A DNA stretch of 64,000 bases from Collinsella aerofaciens (GTDB taxonomy: Bacteria; Actinomycetota; Coriobacteriia; Coriobacteriales; Coriobacteriaceae), in assembly GCA_008668235.1 (NCBI GenBank), contig RQCP01000010.1, forward strand, positions 38,839-102,838, in the 5' to 3' direction. Shown here in pieces: positions 8,307 through 16,763 of the stretch. A model generated the notes under the pieces. It did no database searches. It saw only the letters and a list, made by a program, of their open reading frames with translations, and had not been told where the DNA came from. Both the position numbers and the translations under genes were made by a program. Position 1 is the stretch's first letter; every line of letters begins with the position of its first letter.

Positions 8307-9735
8307 GGTTGCAGAGTGCCTCCATGAGCTGCAATTCCAAGGTATTTAGCACTTTTGGACTCAAATCGTCATACTGGACAAGAATTTGACTTGAGTTTTC
8401 GGGGGCAGATGCGCCATCGGCGCACCAATAACACTCACTGATATCGACAAAAGGGATACTCGAGCGCGTGAGGGCCTGCGCAAAAGAGCTTCCGTCCGTT
8501 CCACGCTCCGCAACCACGGTGCAGTAAAGGCCCGCGTCTGCGTGTTCGATCGAGACTTCCCCTGCCGGAAATGCCTTCCGTACAAGCGCCGCCAGGCCAT
8601 CACGCGCCTCGCGAGCACGAACGCGCACGCGGTTCACATGTCGCTCGTAATCACCCGATTCCAGCAAACGAGCCAAAGCGACCTGGTCAACAGAACTCAC
8701 CGACGAGGCGTAAAAACCAAGGTTGCGCCTAAACCGCTCCATTAGCTCATCGGGCAGCACCATGTACGCTAGACGCAACGCCGATGACAGGCTCTTCGAA
8801 AACGTGTTGGTGTAGATAACCGACTGGGAGGCATCGATCGACGCGAGCGCGGGAATTGGCTTGCCGGCAAGGCGAAACTCACAATCAAAGTCATCTTCGA
8901 TAAGATACCGATCTGGTCGCTCGGCGGCCCAGCTCAGAAGCGCATAGCGACGCGCAATGCTCGTCACAAGGCCGGTCGGATACTGATGGGACGGCATAAG
9001 GTGAAGGACATCGGCCCCGGTTTTCTGCAGAGCGCTCAGGTCCACGCCGTCGTCATCCAACGGGACATGTCGAACTTTGCAGCCCATAGCCTGATAGATG
9101 CGCGTCAGGCGCAAATAGCCCGGATCCTCAACGGCATACACCTTGTCGGCTCCAAGCAACTGAACCAGCATGGTATCGAGCAGCTGGGCGCCCGCGCCGA
9201 TAACGATATCGTTGGGATCGACATTCATGCCCCTCGTCCCACGCAGATGGTGAGCAATTGCGCGTCGTAGCCGAGCGGTGCCCTGCGCCGGTGCGGGCGA
9301 AAAGATTTCGCGCTCATCTTCGGATGCCAGCGTCGCCCGTAGTGCGCTTTGCCAAAGCCGCGCCGCCTCCAAAGCGGAAGGAGAAAGTGCATCGAATAGC
9401 TCGACCTGTCCGTTGACATCATGCGCGCTGGGACCCGCAGAGGCGTTATCTCGGTCGATGCCCTCCGCAGCCGAAGCCAAAACCGGTGCATCCGGAAGCT
9501 CGCAAGCGTAGTAGCCACGCCGCGGCTTTGAGCAAATATAGCCCTCGGCAAGTAACTGGCTATATGCATTCTCGACGGTAATGACACTGATTCCCAAATG
9601 ACTGGCAAAGGCGCGCTTAGACGGAAGATGCTCCCCCGCCGCAATACGTCCAGCAACGATATCATCTCGAATTTGCTGGTAAACATACTCATAGAGCGAT
9701 GCCTCGCCGCGTTTTTCCAAATTGTAGTCAAGCAT
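8296..9735 (-). CDS. pdxR: PdxR-type MocR regulator (GntR HTH fused to aminotransferase domain)
   Basis: A 479-residue protein. A GntR winged helix (about residues 10-80, with IAAGEHLPSKRAFASHLGIS) is joined by a linker to a fold-type I aminotransferase domain. That domain has the PLP lysine in NTFSKSLSSALRLAY and the IEDDFDCEFR block. MocR proteins of the PdxR group sense PLP and switch on PLP synthesis. This one is divergent from pdxST, with a direct-repeat operator between them. The start ATG 9735 has AGGTGA upstream; an in-frame ATG at 9768 would lie inside the operator region. The final LSE residues come from a mobile-looking repeat, so the native C-terminus may have been altered. Confidence 0.9.
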   Translation of the reverse strand: MLDYNLEKRGEASLYEYVYQQIRDDIVAGRIAAGEHLPSKRAFASHLGISVITVENAYSQLLAEGYICSKPRRGYYACELPDAPVLASAAEGIDRDNASAGPSAHDVNGQVELFDALSPSALEAARLWQSALRATLASEDEREIFSPAPAQGTARLRRAIAHHLRGTRGMNVDPNDIVIGAGAQLLDTMLVQLLGADKVYAVEDPGYLRLTRIYQAMGCKVRHVPLDDDGVDLSALQKTGADVLHLMPSHQYPTGLVTSIARRYALLSWAAERPDRYLIEDDFDCEFRLAGKPIPALASIDASQSVIYTNTFSKSLSSALRLAYMVLPDELMERFRRNLGFYASSVSSVDQVALARLLESGDYERHVNRVRVRAREARDGLAALVRKAFPAGEVSIEHADAGLYCTVVAERGTDGSSFAQALTRSSIPFVDISECYWCADGASAPENSSQILVQYDDLSPKVLNTLELQLMEALCNLSE

Positions 9736-9746
9736 GAGCCTATCAC

Positions 9747-9792
9747 CTGACCTTATTAAGTCATTCAATCTGGTATTAGTCTGACCTTGTTA
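9747..9792. promoter_or_regulatory. Direct-repeat operator in the pdxR–pdxS intergenic region
   Basis: CTGACCTTATTA (9747-9758) and CTGACCTTGTTA (9781-9792) are direct repeats differing at one base, with starts 34 bp apart (about three helical turns). MocR/PdxR dimers are known to bind pairs of direct repeats between the divergent genes. The repeat is seen; binding is inferred. Confidence 0.7.
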
Positions 9793-9880
9793 TTATCTCG
9801 AAAACTGAGTATTTCGCCATACCCAGCTCCCCGATAGGATGTTCCGTCAAGCAATGTACATGCCAATCAAGGGAGCAACC

Positions 9881-10771
9881 ATGGCAGAACAGACCAGCAA
9901 GGCCGATCGCGTCAAACTCAATCGCGAACTCGCGCAGATGCTCAAGGGCGGCGTCATCATGGACGTCACCACGCCCGAGCAGGCACGCATCGCCGAGGAG
10001 GCAGGCGCCTGCGCCGTCATGGCACTCGAGCGCATCCCGGCCGACATCCGCGCCGCAGGCGGCGTCTCGCGCATGAGCGACCCCAAGATGATCAAGGGCA
10101 TCCAAGAGGCCGTCTCCATCCCCGTCATGGCCAAGTGCCGCATCGGTCACATTGTCGAGGCGCAGGTCCTGCAGGCCATCGAGATCGATTACATCGACGA
10201 GTCCGAGGTTCTCTCCCCCGCCGATGACGTCTATCACATCGACAAGACCCAGTTTGACGTGCCGTTTGTCTGCGGCGCCCGCGATCTGGGCGAGGCGTTG
10301 CGCCGTGTTGCCGAGGGCGCCACTATGATTCGCACCAAGGGTGAGCCGGGTACGGGCGACGTCGTTCAGGCCGTGCGTCACATGCGCAAGATCCAAAAGC
10401 AGATCCGCGACGTTGTTGCCCTGCGCGACGACGAGCTCTTTGAGGCAGCCAAGCAACTGCAGGTTCCGGTCGAGCTGGTACGCGAGGTCCATGCCACGGG
10501 CAAGCTTCCCGTCGTGAACTTTGCCGCCGGCGGCGTAGCGACCCCGGCCGATGCCGCGCTGATGATGCAGCTGGGTGCCGAGGGCGTCTTTGTCGGCTCG
10601 GGCATCTTTAAGAGCGGCGACCCCGCCAAGCGCGCCACTGCCATCGTCAAGGCCGTGGCAAACTTCACCGATGCCAGGCTCATCGCCGAGCTTTCGGAGG
10701 ACCTGGGCGAGGCCATGGTGGGCATTAACGCCGACGAAATCGAGATTATCATGGAAGAGCGCGGGCGCTAG
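9881..10771 (+). CDS. pdxS: Pyridoxal 5'-phosphate synthase, lyase subunit PdxS
   Basis: A 296-residue TIM-barrel subunit that makes PLP from ribose 5-phosphate, glyceraldehyde 3-phosphate and ammonia. Hallmarks are GGVIMDVTTPEQARIAEEAG, ALERIPADIRAAGGVSRM, GHIVEAQVLQAIEIDYIDES, and the glycine-rich NFAAGGVATPADAALMMQLG phosphate-binding end. The start ATG 9881 has AAGGGAG 5 nt upstream; an in-frame ATG at 9839 reads into non-family sequence. The pdxT gene follows 20 bp later, so the complete PLP synthase complex is encoded here under a divergent PdxR-like regulator. Confidence 0.97.
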   Translation: MAEQTSKADRVKLNRELAQMLKGGVIMDVTTPEQARIAEEAGACAVMALERIPADIRAAGGVSRMSDPKMIKGIQEAVSIPVMAKCRIGHIVEAQVLQAIEIDYIDESEVLSPADDVYHIDKTQFDVPFVCGARDLGEALRRVAEGATMIRTKGEPGTGDVVQAVRHMRKIQKQIRDVVALRDDELFEAAKQLQVPVELVREVHATGKLPVVNFAAGGVATPADAALMMQLGAEGVFVGSGIFKSGDPAKRATAIVKAVANFTDARLIAELSEDLGEAMVGINADEIEIIMEERGR

Positions 10772-10791
10772 TCCAGCAGAAAGGATCGCAC

Positions 10792-11379
10792 ATGAGCGAT
10801 TATGCAGACCAAACGGTTGCCGTGCTGGCGGTCCAAGGCGCTTTTGCCGAGCACGAGGCAAGACTATTCGAGCTTGGCGCACACTGTATTGAGCTGAGGC
10901 AGGCGGCTGATTTGAAGCAGGACTTTGACCGTCTGGTACTTCCCGGCGGCGAGTCTACCGTTCAAGGGAAGCTGCTTGATGAGTTGGGCATGCTCGAGGA
11001 GCTTCGTGCCCGTATCGCTGAAGGTATGCCCGTCCTGGGCACCTGCGCCGGCCTGATTCTACTGGCTCACGACCTTGCCGCCCATGACGATAAGGGCACG
11101 CCGCGTCTGGAAACCATGGATGTACTTGTCGAGCGCAATGCCTACGGCAGGCAGCTCGGCAGCTTTCGAACCAAGGGGCAAATAGCCGACATCGACGGTG
11201 AAGTGCCGCTGACGTTTATCCGCGCGCCCCGCATCGTCGAGGTCCACGGCGACGCCAAGGCCTTAGCGAAAGTCGACGGTCGTATTGTCGCCGCCCGTCA
11301 GGGCAACCAGCTCGGCGTAACCTTCCACCCCGAGCTCGACGACGATACCCGCCTCCACGAACTGTTCCTACAAATGTAG
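10792..11379 (+). CDS. pdxT: PLP synthase glutaminase subunit PdxT
   Basis: A 195-residue class I glutamine amidotransferase that feeds ammonia to PdxS. The oxyanion/nucleophile region shows LPGGESTVQGKLL and GTCAGLILLA (catalytic Cys), and the His-Glu pair is in TFHPEL. It is the second gene of the pdxST operon, 20 bp after pdxS, with AGAAAGGA as ribosome site. Length and motifs are normal. Confidence 0.96.
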   Translation: MSDYADQTVAVLAVQGAFAEHEARLFELGAHCIELRQAADLKQDFDRLVLPGGESTVQGKLLDELGMLEELRARIAEGMPVLGTCAGLILLAHDLAAHDDKGTPRLETMDVLVERNAYGRQLGSFRTKGQIADIDGEVPLTFIRAPRIVEVHGDAKALAKVDGRIVAARQGNQLGVTFHPELDDDTRLHELFLQM

Positions 11380-11403
11380 GCATCGAAATCAACAAACGAA
11401 ACG

Positions 11404-11465
11404 AGAGTGGATAATCTCCCACTTTGAGCTTGAATGCAGGCTCAAACCGGGAGATCATCCACTCT
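11404..11465. repeat. 62-bp palindrome after pdxT
   Basis: The 17-bp outer arms (AGAGTGGATAATCTCCC and GGGAGATCATCCACTCT, one mismatch) and inner arms TTTGAGC/GCTCAAA make a long cruciform-capable hairpin. It is the first of four palindromic elements filling the 405-bp gap 11380-11784, which holds no gene that I can see. It has no long T tract. Confidence 0.8.
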
Positions 11466-11472
11466 TGTTCTA

Positions 11473-11532
11473 TGTAGTCGTTGGGGACGTTCTTAAACGA
11501 CTAGTCAAACAAGAACGTCCCCAACGACTACA
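11473..11532. repeat. 60-bp dispersed palindrome (copy 1)
   Basis: TGTAGTCGTTGGGGACGTTCTT and AAGAACGTCCCCAACGACTACA are near-perfect arms around a CTAGTC-containing centre. A closely related palindrome with the same GGGGACGTTCTT core lies at 51403-51460, so this is a dispersed repeat family. Confidence 0.85.
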
Positions 11533-11548
11533 TTGCGATAGACGACCA

Positions 11549-11600
11549 CGTTTGCCCAGATAAAACCGACCAAAATAAACCTGTCCCTTTTTGGCAGGTT
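11549..11600 (+). repeat. 52-bp dispersed repeat (copy 1) with TGTCCCTTT core
   Basis: The 52 bases beginning CGTTTGCCCAGATAAAACC and ending CTTTTTGGCAGGTT recur at 50478-50529 with one difference. The 3' half forms a small hairpin (AACCTG/CAGGTT). Confidence 0.85.
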
Positions 11601-11639
11601 TGGACTATGGGAACGCCGATGTTTTGGCAACGCCAGCGA

Positions 11640-11739
11640 GCGCCGCCCAGGGCGAACAAGTTGGCATGAAAAAGGCAAGGCATAGACCTTCTGGTCATGC
11701 CTTGCCTTTTGAATGACAAATTGTCGCCCTGGGTGGCGC
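11640..11739. terminator. 100-bp quasi-palindrome with inner terminator hairpin
   Basis: The inner hairpin AAAAGGCAAGGCATAGACC/GGTCATGCCTTGCCTTTT (11669-11710) has A and T tracts at both ends, so it can terminate in both directions. Outer arms (GCGCCGCCCAGGGCGAACAA at 11640-11659 and TTGTCGCCCTGGGTGGCGC at 11721-11739) extend it to 100 bp. It lies between pdxT and the end of the convergent RGG-protein gene. Confidence 0.8.
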
Positions 11740-11784
11740 GCAGCGTCGAGCCGTTACGCGGTTTGGTAAAACCGCGTAACCCAA

Positions 11785-12696
11785 CTAAAAACGGTTGCCG
11801 CGGAAGCCGCCACCGTTGCGGCCGCCACGGTCGCCACCACAACCACCGCGGTCGTTACCGCGGTTGCCGCCGAAGCCACCACGGTTGCCGCCGCGGTCGC
11901 CATAGCCACCACGGTTGCCACCAAAGCCGCCGCGACCGCCACGGTCGCCGCCACGGGCACCAAAGCCGCCACGGCCGCCCCGGTCGCCACCGCGCCCGCC
12001 GCGGTCGCCCCCACGGCCACCACGATCGCCAAGGCCGCCGCGGCCGCCACGGTCGCCGCCACGGCCACCCCGGTCGTCACGGCCGCCGCGAGGACCGCGA
12101 TCCTCGTCCAGGCCCATGGCGACGAGCGGAGCGATAACCTTATCGAGGGCGGCCATCAGCTCGGTGGCCTCCTCGTAAGAAAGCTCGGGCAGGAGCTTCT
12201 CCTTCTTGTTGGCAAGCTCGACCAGGCCCTCAGCGGCATCCTCGGCGGCGAAGACGACGATCTTGCGCATATCGCCCTCGGCGTCGTCGATGCGGCCGAC
12301 CAGATCGGCAGCCTCGGCCTCGGCCATCAGGCCATCAAGCTCACGGAGGCGCATGCCCAGCAGGTCGGACATTTCCTTCTGCTCCATCTTGGGCTTGAGG
12401 TCAAGAAGCTTGATGGCGCGCTCGATGTTCGCCATGCGCTCGGCCTTGGCCTCCTCCTCCTTGGAAATAGCAAAGCGACGGCTACGCAGCAGGCGGGCGG
12501 CCTTCTGCATCTTGTCCATCAGCTCTTCGTCATCGTAATCAACGGCGGCCTCGACAACCTCGGCCTCCTCCTCGGCGGAAACCTCGTCAGCAGCCTCAAC
12601 CTCGGCAGCTTCGGTCTCCACGGTCTCGACTGCCTCGACCTCGGCAGCCATGGTCTCGTTCTCGGTCTCGTTCATGATCTCTTCGTTCTCGGACAT
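11785..12696 (-). CDS. Acidic protein with C-terminal RGG-repeat tail, predicted RNA binding
   Basis: A 303-residue protein in three parts. Residues 1-55 are almost only Glu, Ala and Val. Residues 55-200 are charged and helical, with KMEQKEMSDLLGMRLRELDGLMAEAEAADLV, which resembles a winged-helix-like unit. From about 200 to the end there are many RGG, GGDRGGRGG and GGNRGG repeats. RGG tails bind RNA and favour phase separation, as in DEAD-box helicases and RNA chaperones, but there is no helicase here. The ATG at 12696 has AAGGAGTCTC just upstream. It is monocistronic with a strong terminator. The low-complexity DNA is a possible site of repeat-number change. The role is inferred, not known. 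Confidence 0.8.
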   Translation of the reverse strand: MSENEEIMNETENETMAAEVEAVETVETEAAEVEAADEVSAEEEAEVVEAAVDYDDEELMDKMQKAARLLRSRRFAISKEEEAKAERMANIERAIKLLDLKPKMEQKEMSDLLGMRLRELDGLMAEAEAADLVGRIDDAEGDMRKIVVFAAEDAAEGLVELANKKEKLLPELSYEEATELMAALDKVIAPLVAMGLDEDRGPRGGRDDRGGRGGDRGGRGGLGDRGGRGGDRGGRGGDRGGRGGFGARGGDRGGRGGFGGNRGGYGDRGGNRGGFGGNRGNDRGGCGGDRGGRNGGGFRGNRF

Positions 12697-12848
12697 GAGA
12701 CTCCTTCTTGGCCCTCTCGGGCATCATCGCCCCATTCGCGGGGCCCGTCGCGCACTCTTTGCGCTTTAAACATTCATGCCTCTCGGCAAAACGTCCATTA
12801 GTTTATGGTGTCGCCATCCAATCTAGCTGCAGAATCTATGTGCACACA

Positions 12849-14265
12849 TTAATGCGACATGTGTGACTCGCGACGAGCGTACACCAGCGACGCCACGAAC
12901 CCGACCACGGCAATTACAGCCGCCACACGCACGGCAGCTGCAAATCCAATCGCCTGGGCAACGTCCGTCGCAGCGCCAGCGGCGCCGGCGGTCGCAGCAG
13001 AACTCGAGAGCAGACCGATAAACAGCGACGGGCCAAACGATGCGGCAATCATGTTCCACGTGTTAAGCAATGCCGTTCCGTGAGGATGTTCAGCGGCAGG
13101 CAGCGTCTCCAAGCCGGCCGTTTGCGAGGGGCTCAGCACCAAACCGACTCCGGCATACACCACAACGGTCAGTGCCACGACGACGCCGATGTTCATGCTT
13201 GCCGCCGTCATCGAGATGGCAGTCTGCCCCACGGCAATCAGGGCAAAGCCGATCGGCAGCAGCGGCCATGCGCCACGGGCGTCCATCACGCGTCCGCCCA
13301 CAATCGAGGTCACGGCGTTGCAGGCAATCGCCGGCAAAATGAGCAAGCCCGCAATAAGTGCGGTCATGCCGTATGCGCCCTCAAAATAGAGCGGCAACAA
13401 AACGCTCATCGAGAACGTCGTCATCATCGACACCACCACAAGCAGGCACGCAGGCCAAAAAACGAACGCTCGCCATGGAACGCACGTTAAGCACCGGATG
13501 CTCGAGCTTGAGCTGACGGGCCGCAAACAGGCCGAGCAGCACAGTGGCGGCGAAGAGCGTCACGATGCCGGCAATCAGATTGGTTGAGAACTCGCCTACG
13601 GAATACACAAATGCCGTAATACCGGCAGCGAGCAAAACAACCGACAGAATATCAAGCGTGGCGTTCGAACGCTCTCCGACATTCTGAACAAGCTTTACGC
13701 CCGCCGCAGCGACCACAATGCCGCCCACCAGCGGCACTACGAACACCGCCCTCCAGCCAAACAACGTGCACATAAGACCGCTGATCACGGGTCCAAACGC
13801 CGGCCCCAGCGTAATGCAGGCACCGCCCAGGCTCAGATACAGACCAAGCTTCTCGCGCGGGGCGCAAGACAGCACCACGTTCATCATGAGCGGGAACAAG
13901 ATACCCGATCCCGCGGCCTGCAAAATACGGCTTGGCAGCAAAACGCTAAACGACGGAGCGACCAGACACAGAACTTCGCCGGCGACCATGCATCCGCATG
14001 CGAAAAACAGCAGCTTGCGCGTCGAGAAACGGCCGGACAGGAAGGCCATGATGGCCGTAAAGATCGACGTCACGATCATGTAGCCCGAGACGAGCCACTG
14101 CGCCGTGGTGGCACTCACCGAAAAGGCTGCCATAATGTCGTGCAACGCCACGTTAATGATGTTCTCGTTAAACGCGGCAACAAAGGCTGCAATATACATT
14201 ACGACGAGAATCGCCGCAGTGGCCGATGGCGCTACTTGAACTTGTTGCTGAGATTTGCTCCCCAT
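12849..14265 (-). pseudogene. MFS drug exporter (DHA2-like) with a frameshift
   Basis: Two overlapping frames form one 12-14-helix major facilitator. The first (from ATG 14265, with GGAAGG upstream) runs through FNENIINVALHDIM, WLVSGYMIV, LLPSRILQAAGSGILFPL and GPAFGPVISG to NVRSMASVRF. The remaining helices (FWPACLLVVVSMMTTFSM onward) continue one base out of frame to the stop at 12849. The change is at the six-T run on the minus strand (13457-13462); removing one T restores a continuous protein of about 471 residues. It may be a true mutation, a phase-variable tract or a sequencing error. Confidence 0.85.
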
Positions 14266-14470
14266 GCATTTCCTTCCTCTTGGAACGACAGTCGCATCGC
14301 CCCAGAGGAACAGTCCAGGGCGAAAAATGAGCCCTAGACTTACGCCAGACGCCGTACACGACGAATCTGGCAACATGGTCCAACATCGAAAGATTGTAAC
14401 GCGGACGCACAGCTTTCCTTCCGCGCTATTATTAAAAGTCCACGAAAGCATAAGACATGAGGAGCCCGCC

Positions 14471-14881
14471 ATGATTAAGCCCATCATGAAATCCGAGTTC
14501 TTTTTGCGTCTGCCTTCCGAAGACGCGGGACCCGACGATGCCGCAACCGGGCAGGATCTCCTGGATACACTCCACGAGCATGAGCGCGAGTGCGTGGGCC
14601 TCGCCGCCAACATGATCGGCGTGCGCAAACGCATCATCTGCGTAAAGGACGGCAACAGGACACTCCTGATGTACAACCCTCAAATTCTTGAGCAGGTCAA
14701 TGCCTATCAGACGAGCGAAGGATGCCTCTCGCTGACCGGCGAGCGTCCCTGTACCCGCTATCGCCGCATTAAGGTTGAGTATTTGGACGAGAACTTCGTT
14801 CACCGCATCAAAAACTTCTCGGGCTACACCGCCGAGATCATCCAACACGAAATCGACCACTGCAACGGGATTGTTATTTAG
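14471..14881 (+). CDS. Peptide deformylase-like protein with altered motif 1
   Basis: A 136-residue member of the peptide deformylase family. Motif 2 (EGCLSL, metal Cys85) and motif 3 (QHEIDH, His126, Glu127, His130) are intact. Motif 1, normally GxGLAAxQ, reads VGLAANM, so the glutamine that stabilises the formyl intermediate is Met48. The protein is also shorter than housekeeping Def. A second divergent homologue at 22403-22822 has the opposite defect. ATG 14471 has GAGGAG 8 nt upstream. It may deformylate other N-acyl groups or be weakly active; the true Def is presumably elsewhere. Confidence 0.82.
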   Translation: MIKPIMKSEFFLRLPSEDAGPDDAATGQDLLDTLHEHERECVGLAANMIGVRKRIICVKDGNRTLLMYNPQILEQVNAYQTSEGCLSLTGERPCTRYRRIKVEYLDENFVHRIKNFSGYTAEIIQHEIDHCNGIVI

Positions 14882-14920
14882 TTCCGCCGTTCTACCGAAC
14901 GGCGGACCACTTGACGCTGC

Positions 14921-15020
14921 GCGAGCCGCATTCACGCCAATCTGACGTTCAATTTCGAGGGCGCGACCAGAAGGTCAGCGCCCTCTCATTTCACGTCACC
15001 TTGGCGCAAATGCGGCTCGC
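14921..15020. repeat. 100-bp quasi-palindrome between convergent genes
   Basis: The outer arms (GCGAGCCGCATTCACGCCAA at 14921-14940 and TTGGCGCAAATGCGGCTCGC at 15001-15020) match at 18 of 20 positions. The inner arms GAGGGCGCGACC (14957-14968) and GGTCAGCGCCCTC (14973-14985) form a tight stem. A smaller hairpin (TCCGCCGTTC/GAACGGCGGA, 14883-14906) just before it follows the deformylase stop. It lies between the 3' ends of the deformylase-like and aminotransferase genes and probably terminates both. Confidence 0.75.
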
Positions 15021-15080
15021 TCGCTGTCGTATGTCTATCCTGCGACGCCTCGATTCTTGCGGCGGCAGGCACCTAATCCC

Positions 15081-16601
15081 CTACGATTGGCGGTAATGGT
15101 CAAAGAAGTCGGCGAGGTCTTCGAGGGACTCTTTGAGTACTTCCATGCGCGGCAGGTATACGATGCGGAAGTGGTCGGGCTCAGCCCAGTTGAAGCCGCC
15201 GCCGCGCGTAATCAAGATCTTCTTCTCGTGCAGCAGGTCAAGGGCGAATTGCTCGTCATCGGTGATGTTGAACTTTTTAACATCCATCTTGGGGAAGATG
15301 TAGAACGCCGCACGCGGCTTAACCACCGAGATGCCGTCAATCTTGCTGAGTGCCTCATACACAAAGTTGCGCTGCTCGTAGACACGGCCGCCGGGACGGA
15401 TGTAGTCGTTAACGGACTGATGGCCACCGAGTGCCGTCTGAACGATCGACTGAGCCGGCACGTTGGAGCACAGGCGCATGTTGGAGAGCATGTTGATGCC
15501 CATGATGAAGTCGCTCATGCAGCGCTGGTTGCCCGAAAGCACCATCCAGCCAATACGATAGCCCGCGATCATGTGCGACTTGGAAAGGCCGCTAAAGGTA
15601 ACGCAGGGCAGGTCGGGAGCGAGCGAGGCAATCGAGACGTGCTCGTAGCCGTCCATGCACAGGCGGTCGTAGATCTCATCGGCAAAGATCATCAGCTGGT
15701 GCCTGCGCGCAACCTCGACGATGCCCTCGAGCACCTCGCGCGGATAGACAGAGCCCGTGGGGTTGTTGGGGTTGATGATGACGAGGGCCTTGGTCGCGCT
15801 CGTGATCTTGGACTCCATATCCTCCAGGTCGGGATACCAATCCGCCTGCTCATCGCATAGATAGTGCACGGGATGTCCACCGGCAAGGGTTGCGCACGCC
15901 GTCCACAGCGGGTAGTCGGGGCTGGGGATCAGAATCTCGTCGCCGTTGTCGAGCAGCGCGTTCATCGAAAGCTGAATGAGCTCGGACACGCCGTTGCCCG
16001 TGTAGATGTGCTCCATCTGAACATTGGGCAGGCCCTTGATCTGCGAATACTGCATGATCGCCTTGCGCGCGGAGAACAGGCCACGCGAGTTGGAATAGCC
16101 TTCGCAGTCGGGCAGCTGCTGGCGCATGTCCTTGATGACCTCATCGGGCGTGCGGAAACCGAAGGGCGCCGGGTTGCCGATATTGAGCTTGAGGATGCGC
16201 TCGCCCTCATCCTCCATACGGGCAGCCTCGTCGACGACGGGACCGCGCACGTCATACAGGACGTTATCGAGTTTGGTGGATTTAGAAAAAGTACGCATGG
16301 TGGCGCTCCTTGGAATTTGAGCCGTGGGGCTAGGTTCGGATTTGGCAACGTTATGGGACGAGGACGTCTCGCCTTGATCGGCGCCACCGGCAAGCAGCCA
16401 GGTAACATCGACCTCCAAAATGCGGGCGAGCAGCTCTGCCACATCGCGCCGCGGGATCGTCTTGCCGCTCACATATTGGCTCATCTGACTCTTGCCGAGT
16501 TTTTTGCCGAGCATCTCCGATGCGCGGATTACGTCCGACTGGCGAACGTCGCGATCGGACATAGCCTGTCGCAGGCGATCGCTAAACGTCTCTTGGGCCA
16601 C
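15081..16601 (-). CDS. XRE-type HTH fused to AlaA-like alanine aminotransferase
   Basis: A 506-residue fusion. Residues about 1-75 are an XRE/Cro-type helix-turn-helix (SDVIRASEMLGKKLGKSQMS and QYVSGKTIPRR). A loose Ser/Pro linker runs to about 105. From MRTFSKSTKLDNVLYDVRGP the rest is a complete class I aminotransferase, close to E. coli AlaA over its whole length (LNIGNPAPFGF, SPDYPLWTA, INPNNPTG, and SGLSKSHMIAGYRIGW with the PLP lysine). GTG 16601 is the start because AAGGAGG sits 5 nt upstream. The usual arrangement is a GntR HTH with a MocR domain; an XRE HTH on an intact AlaA is unusual. It could be an enzyme that reports PLP, alanine or pyruvate status to its own operator. Confidence 0.88.
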   Translation of the reverse strand: MAQETFSDRLRQAMSDRDVRQSDVIRASEMLGKKLGKSQMSQYVSGKTIPRRDVAELLARILEVDVTWLLAGGADQGETSSSHNVAKSEPSPTAQIPRSATMRTFSKSTKLDNVLYDVRGPVVDEAARMEDEGERILKLNIGNPAPFGFRTPDEVIKDMRQQLPDCEGYSNSRGLFSARKAIMQYSQIKGLPNVQMEHIYTGNGVSELIQLSMNALLDNGDEILIPSPDYPLWTACATLAGGHPVHYLCDEQADWYPDLEDMESKITSATKALVIINPNNPTGSVYPREVLEGIVEVARRHQLMIFADEIYDRLCMDGYEHVSIASLAPDLPCVTFSGLSKSHMIAGYRIGWMVLSGNQRCMSDFIMGINMLSNMRLCSNVPAQSIVQTALGGHQSVNDYIRPGGRVYEQRNFVYEALSKIDGISVVKPRAAFYIFPKMDVKKFNITDDEQFALDLLHEKKILITRGGGFNWAEPDHFRIVYLPRMEVLKESLEDLADFFDHYRQS

Positions 16602-16622
16602 TAGAACCTCCTTGCTGGCAAA

Positions 16623-16704
16623 GTTCAATTTATAGAACACGAATTGAACCAAGGTTCAATTTAGCAAGCAGTATAGCGCGGCGCATTATCCGGAAGTTCA
16701 ATTT
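16623..16704. promoter_or_regulatory. Operator array upstream of the HTH-aminotransferase gene
   Basis: A palindrome AATTGAACC-AA-GGTTCAATT (16642-16661, perfect 9-bp arms) is flanked by further GTTCAATTT half sites at 16623-16631 and 16696-16704. It starts about 20 bp upstream of the ribosome site, so it probably overlaps the promoter. The fused XRE HTH is the obvious candidate binder (autoregulation), but this is inference. Confidence 0.7.
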
Positions 16705-16763
16705 CACAAGAAAATGTACCGAGCCCCGAGAATTGTCCAAAAGTGGACAACAGGTACGCGCTT

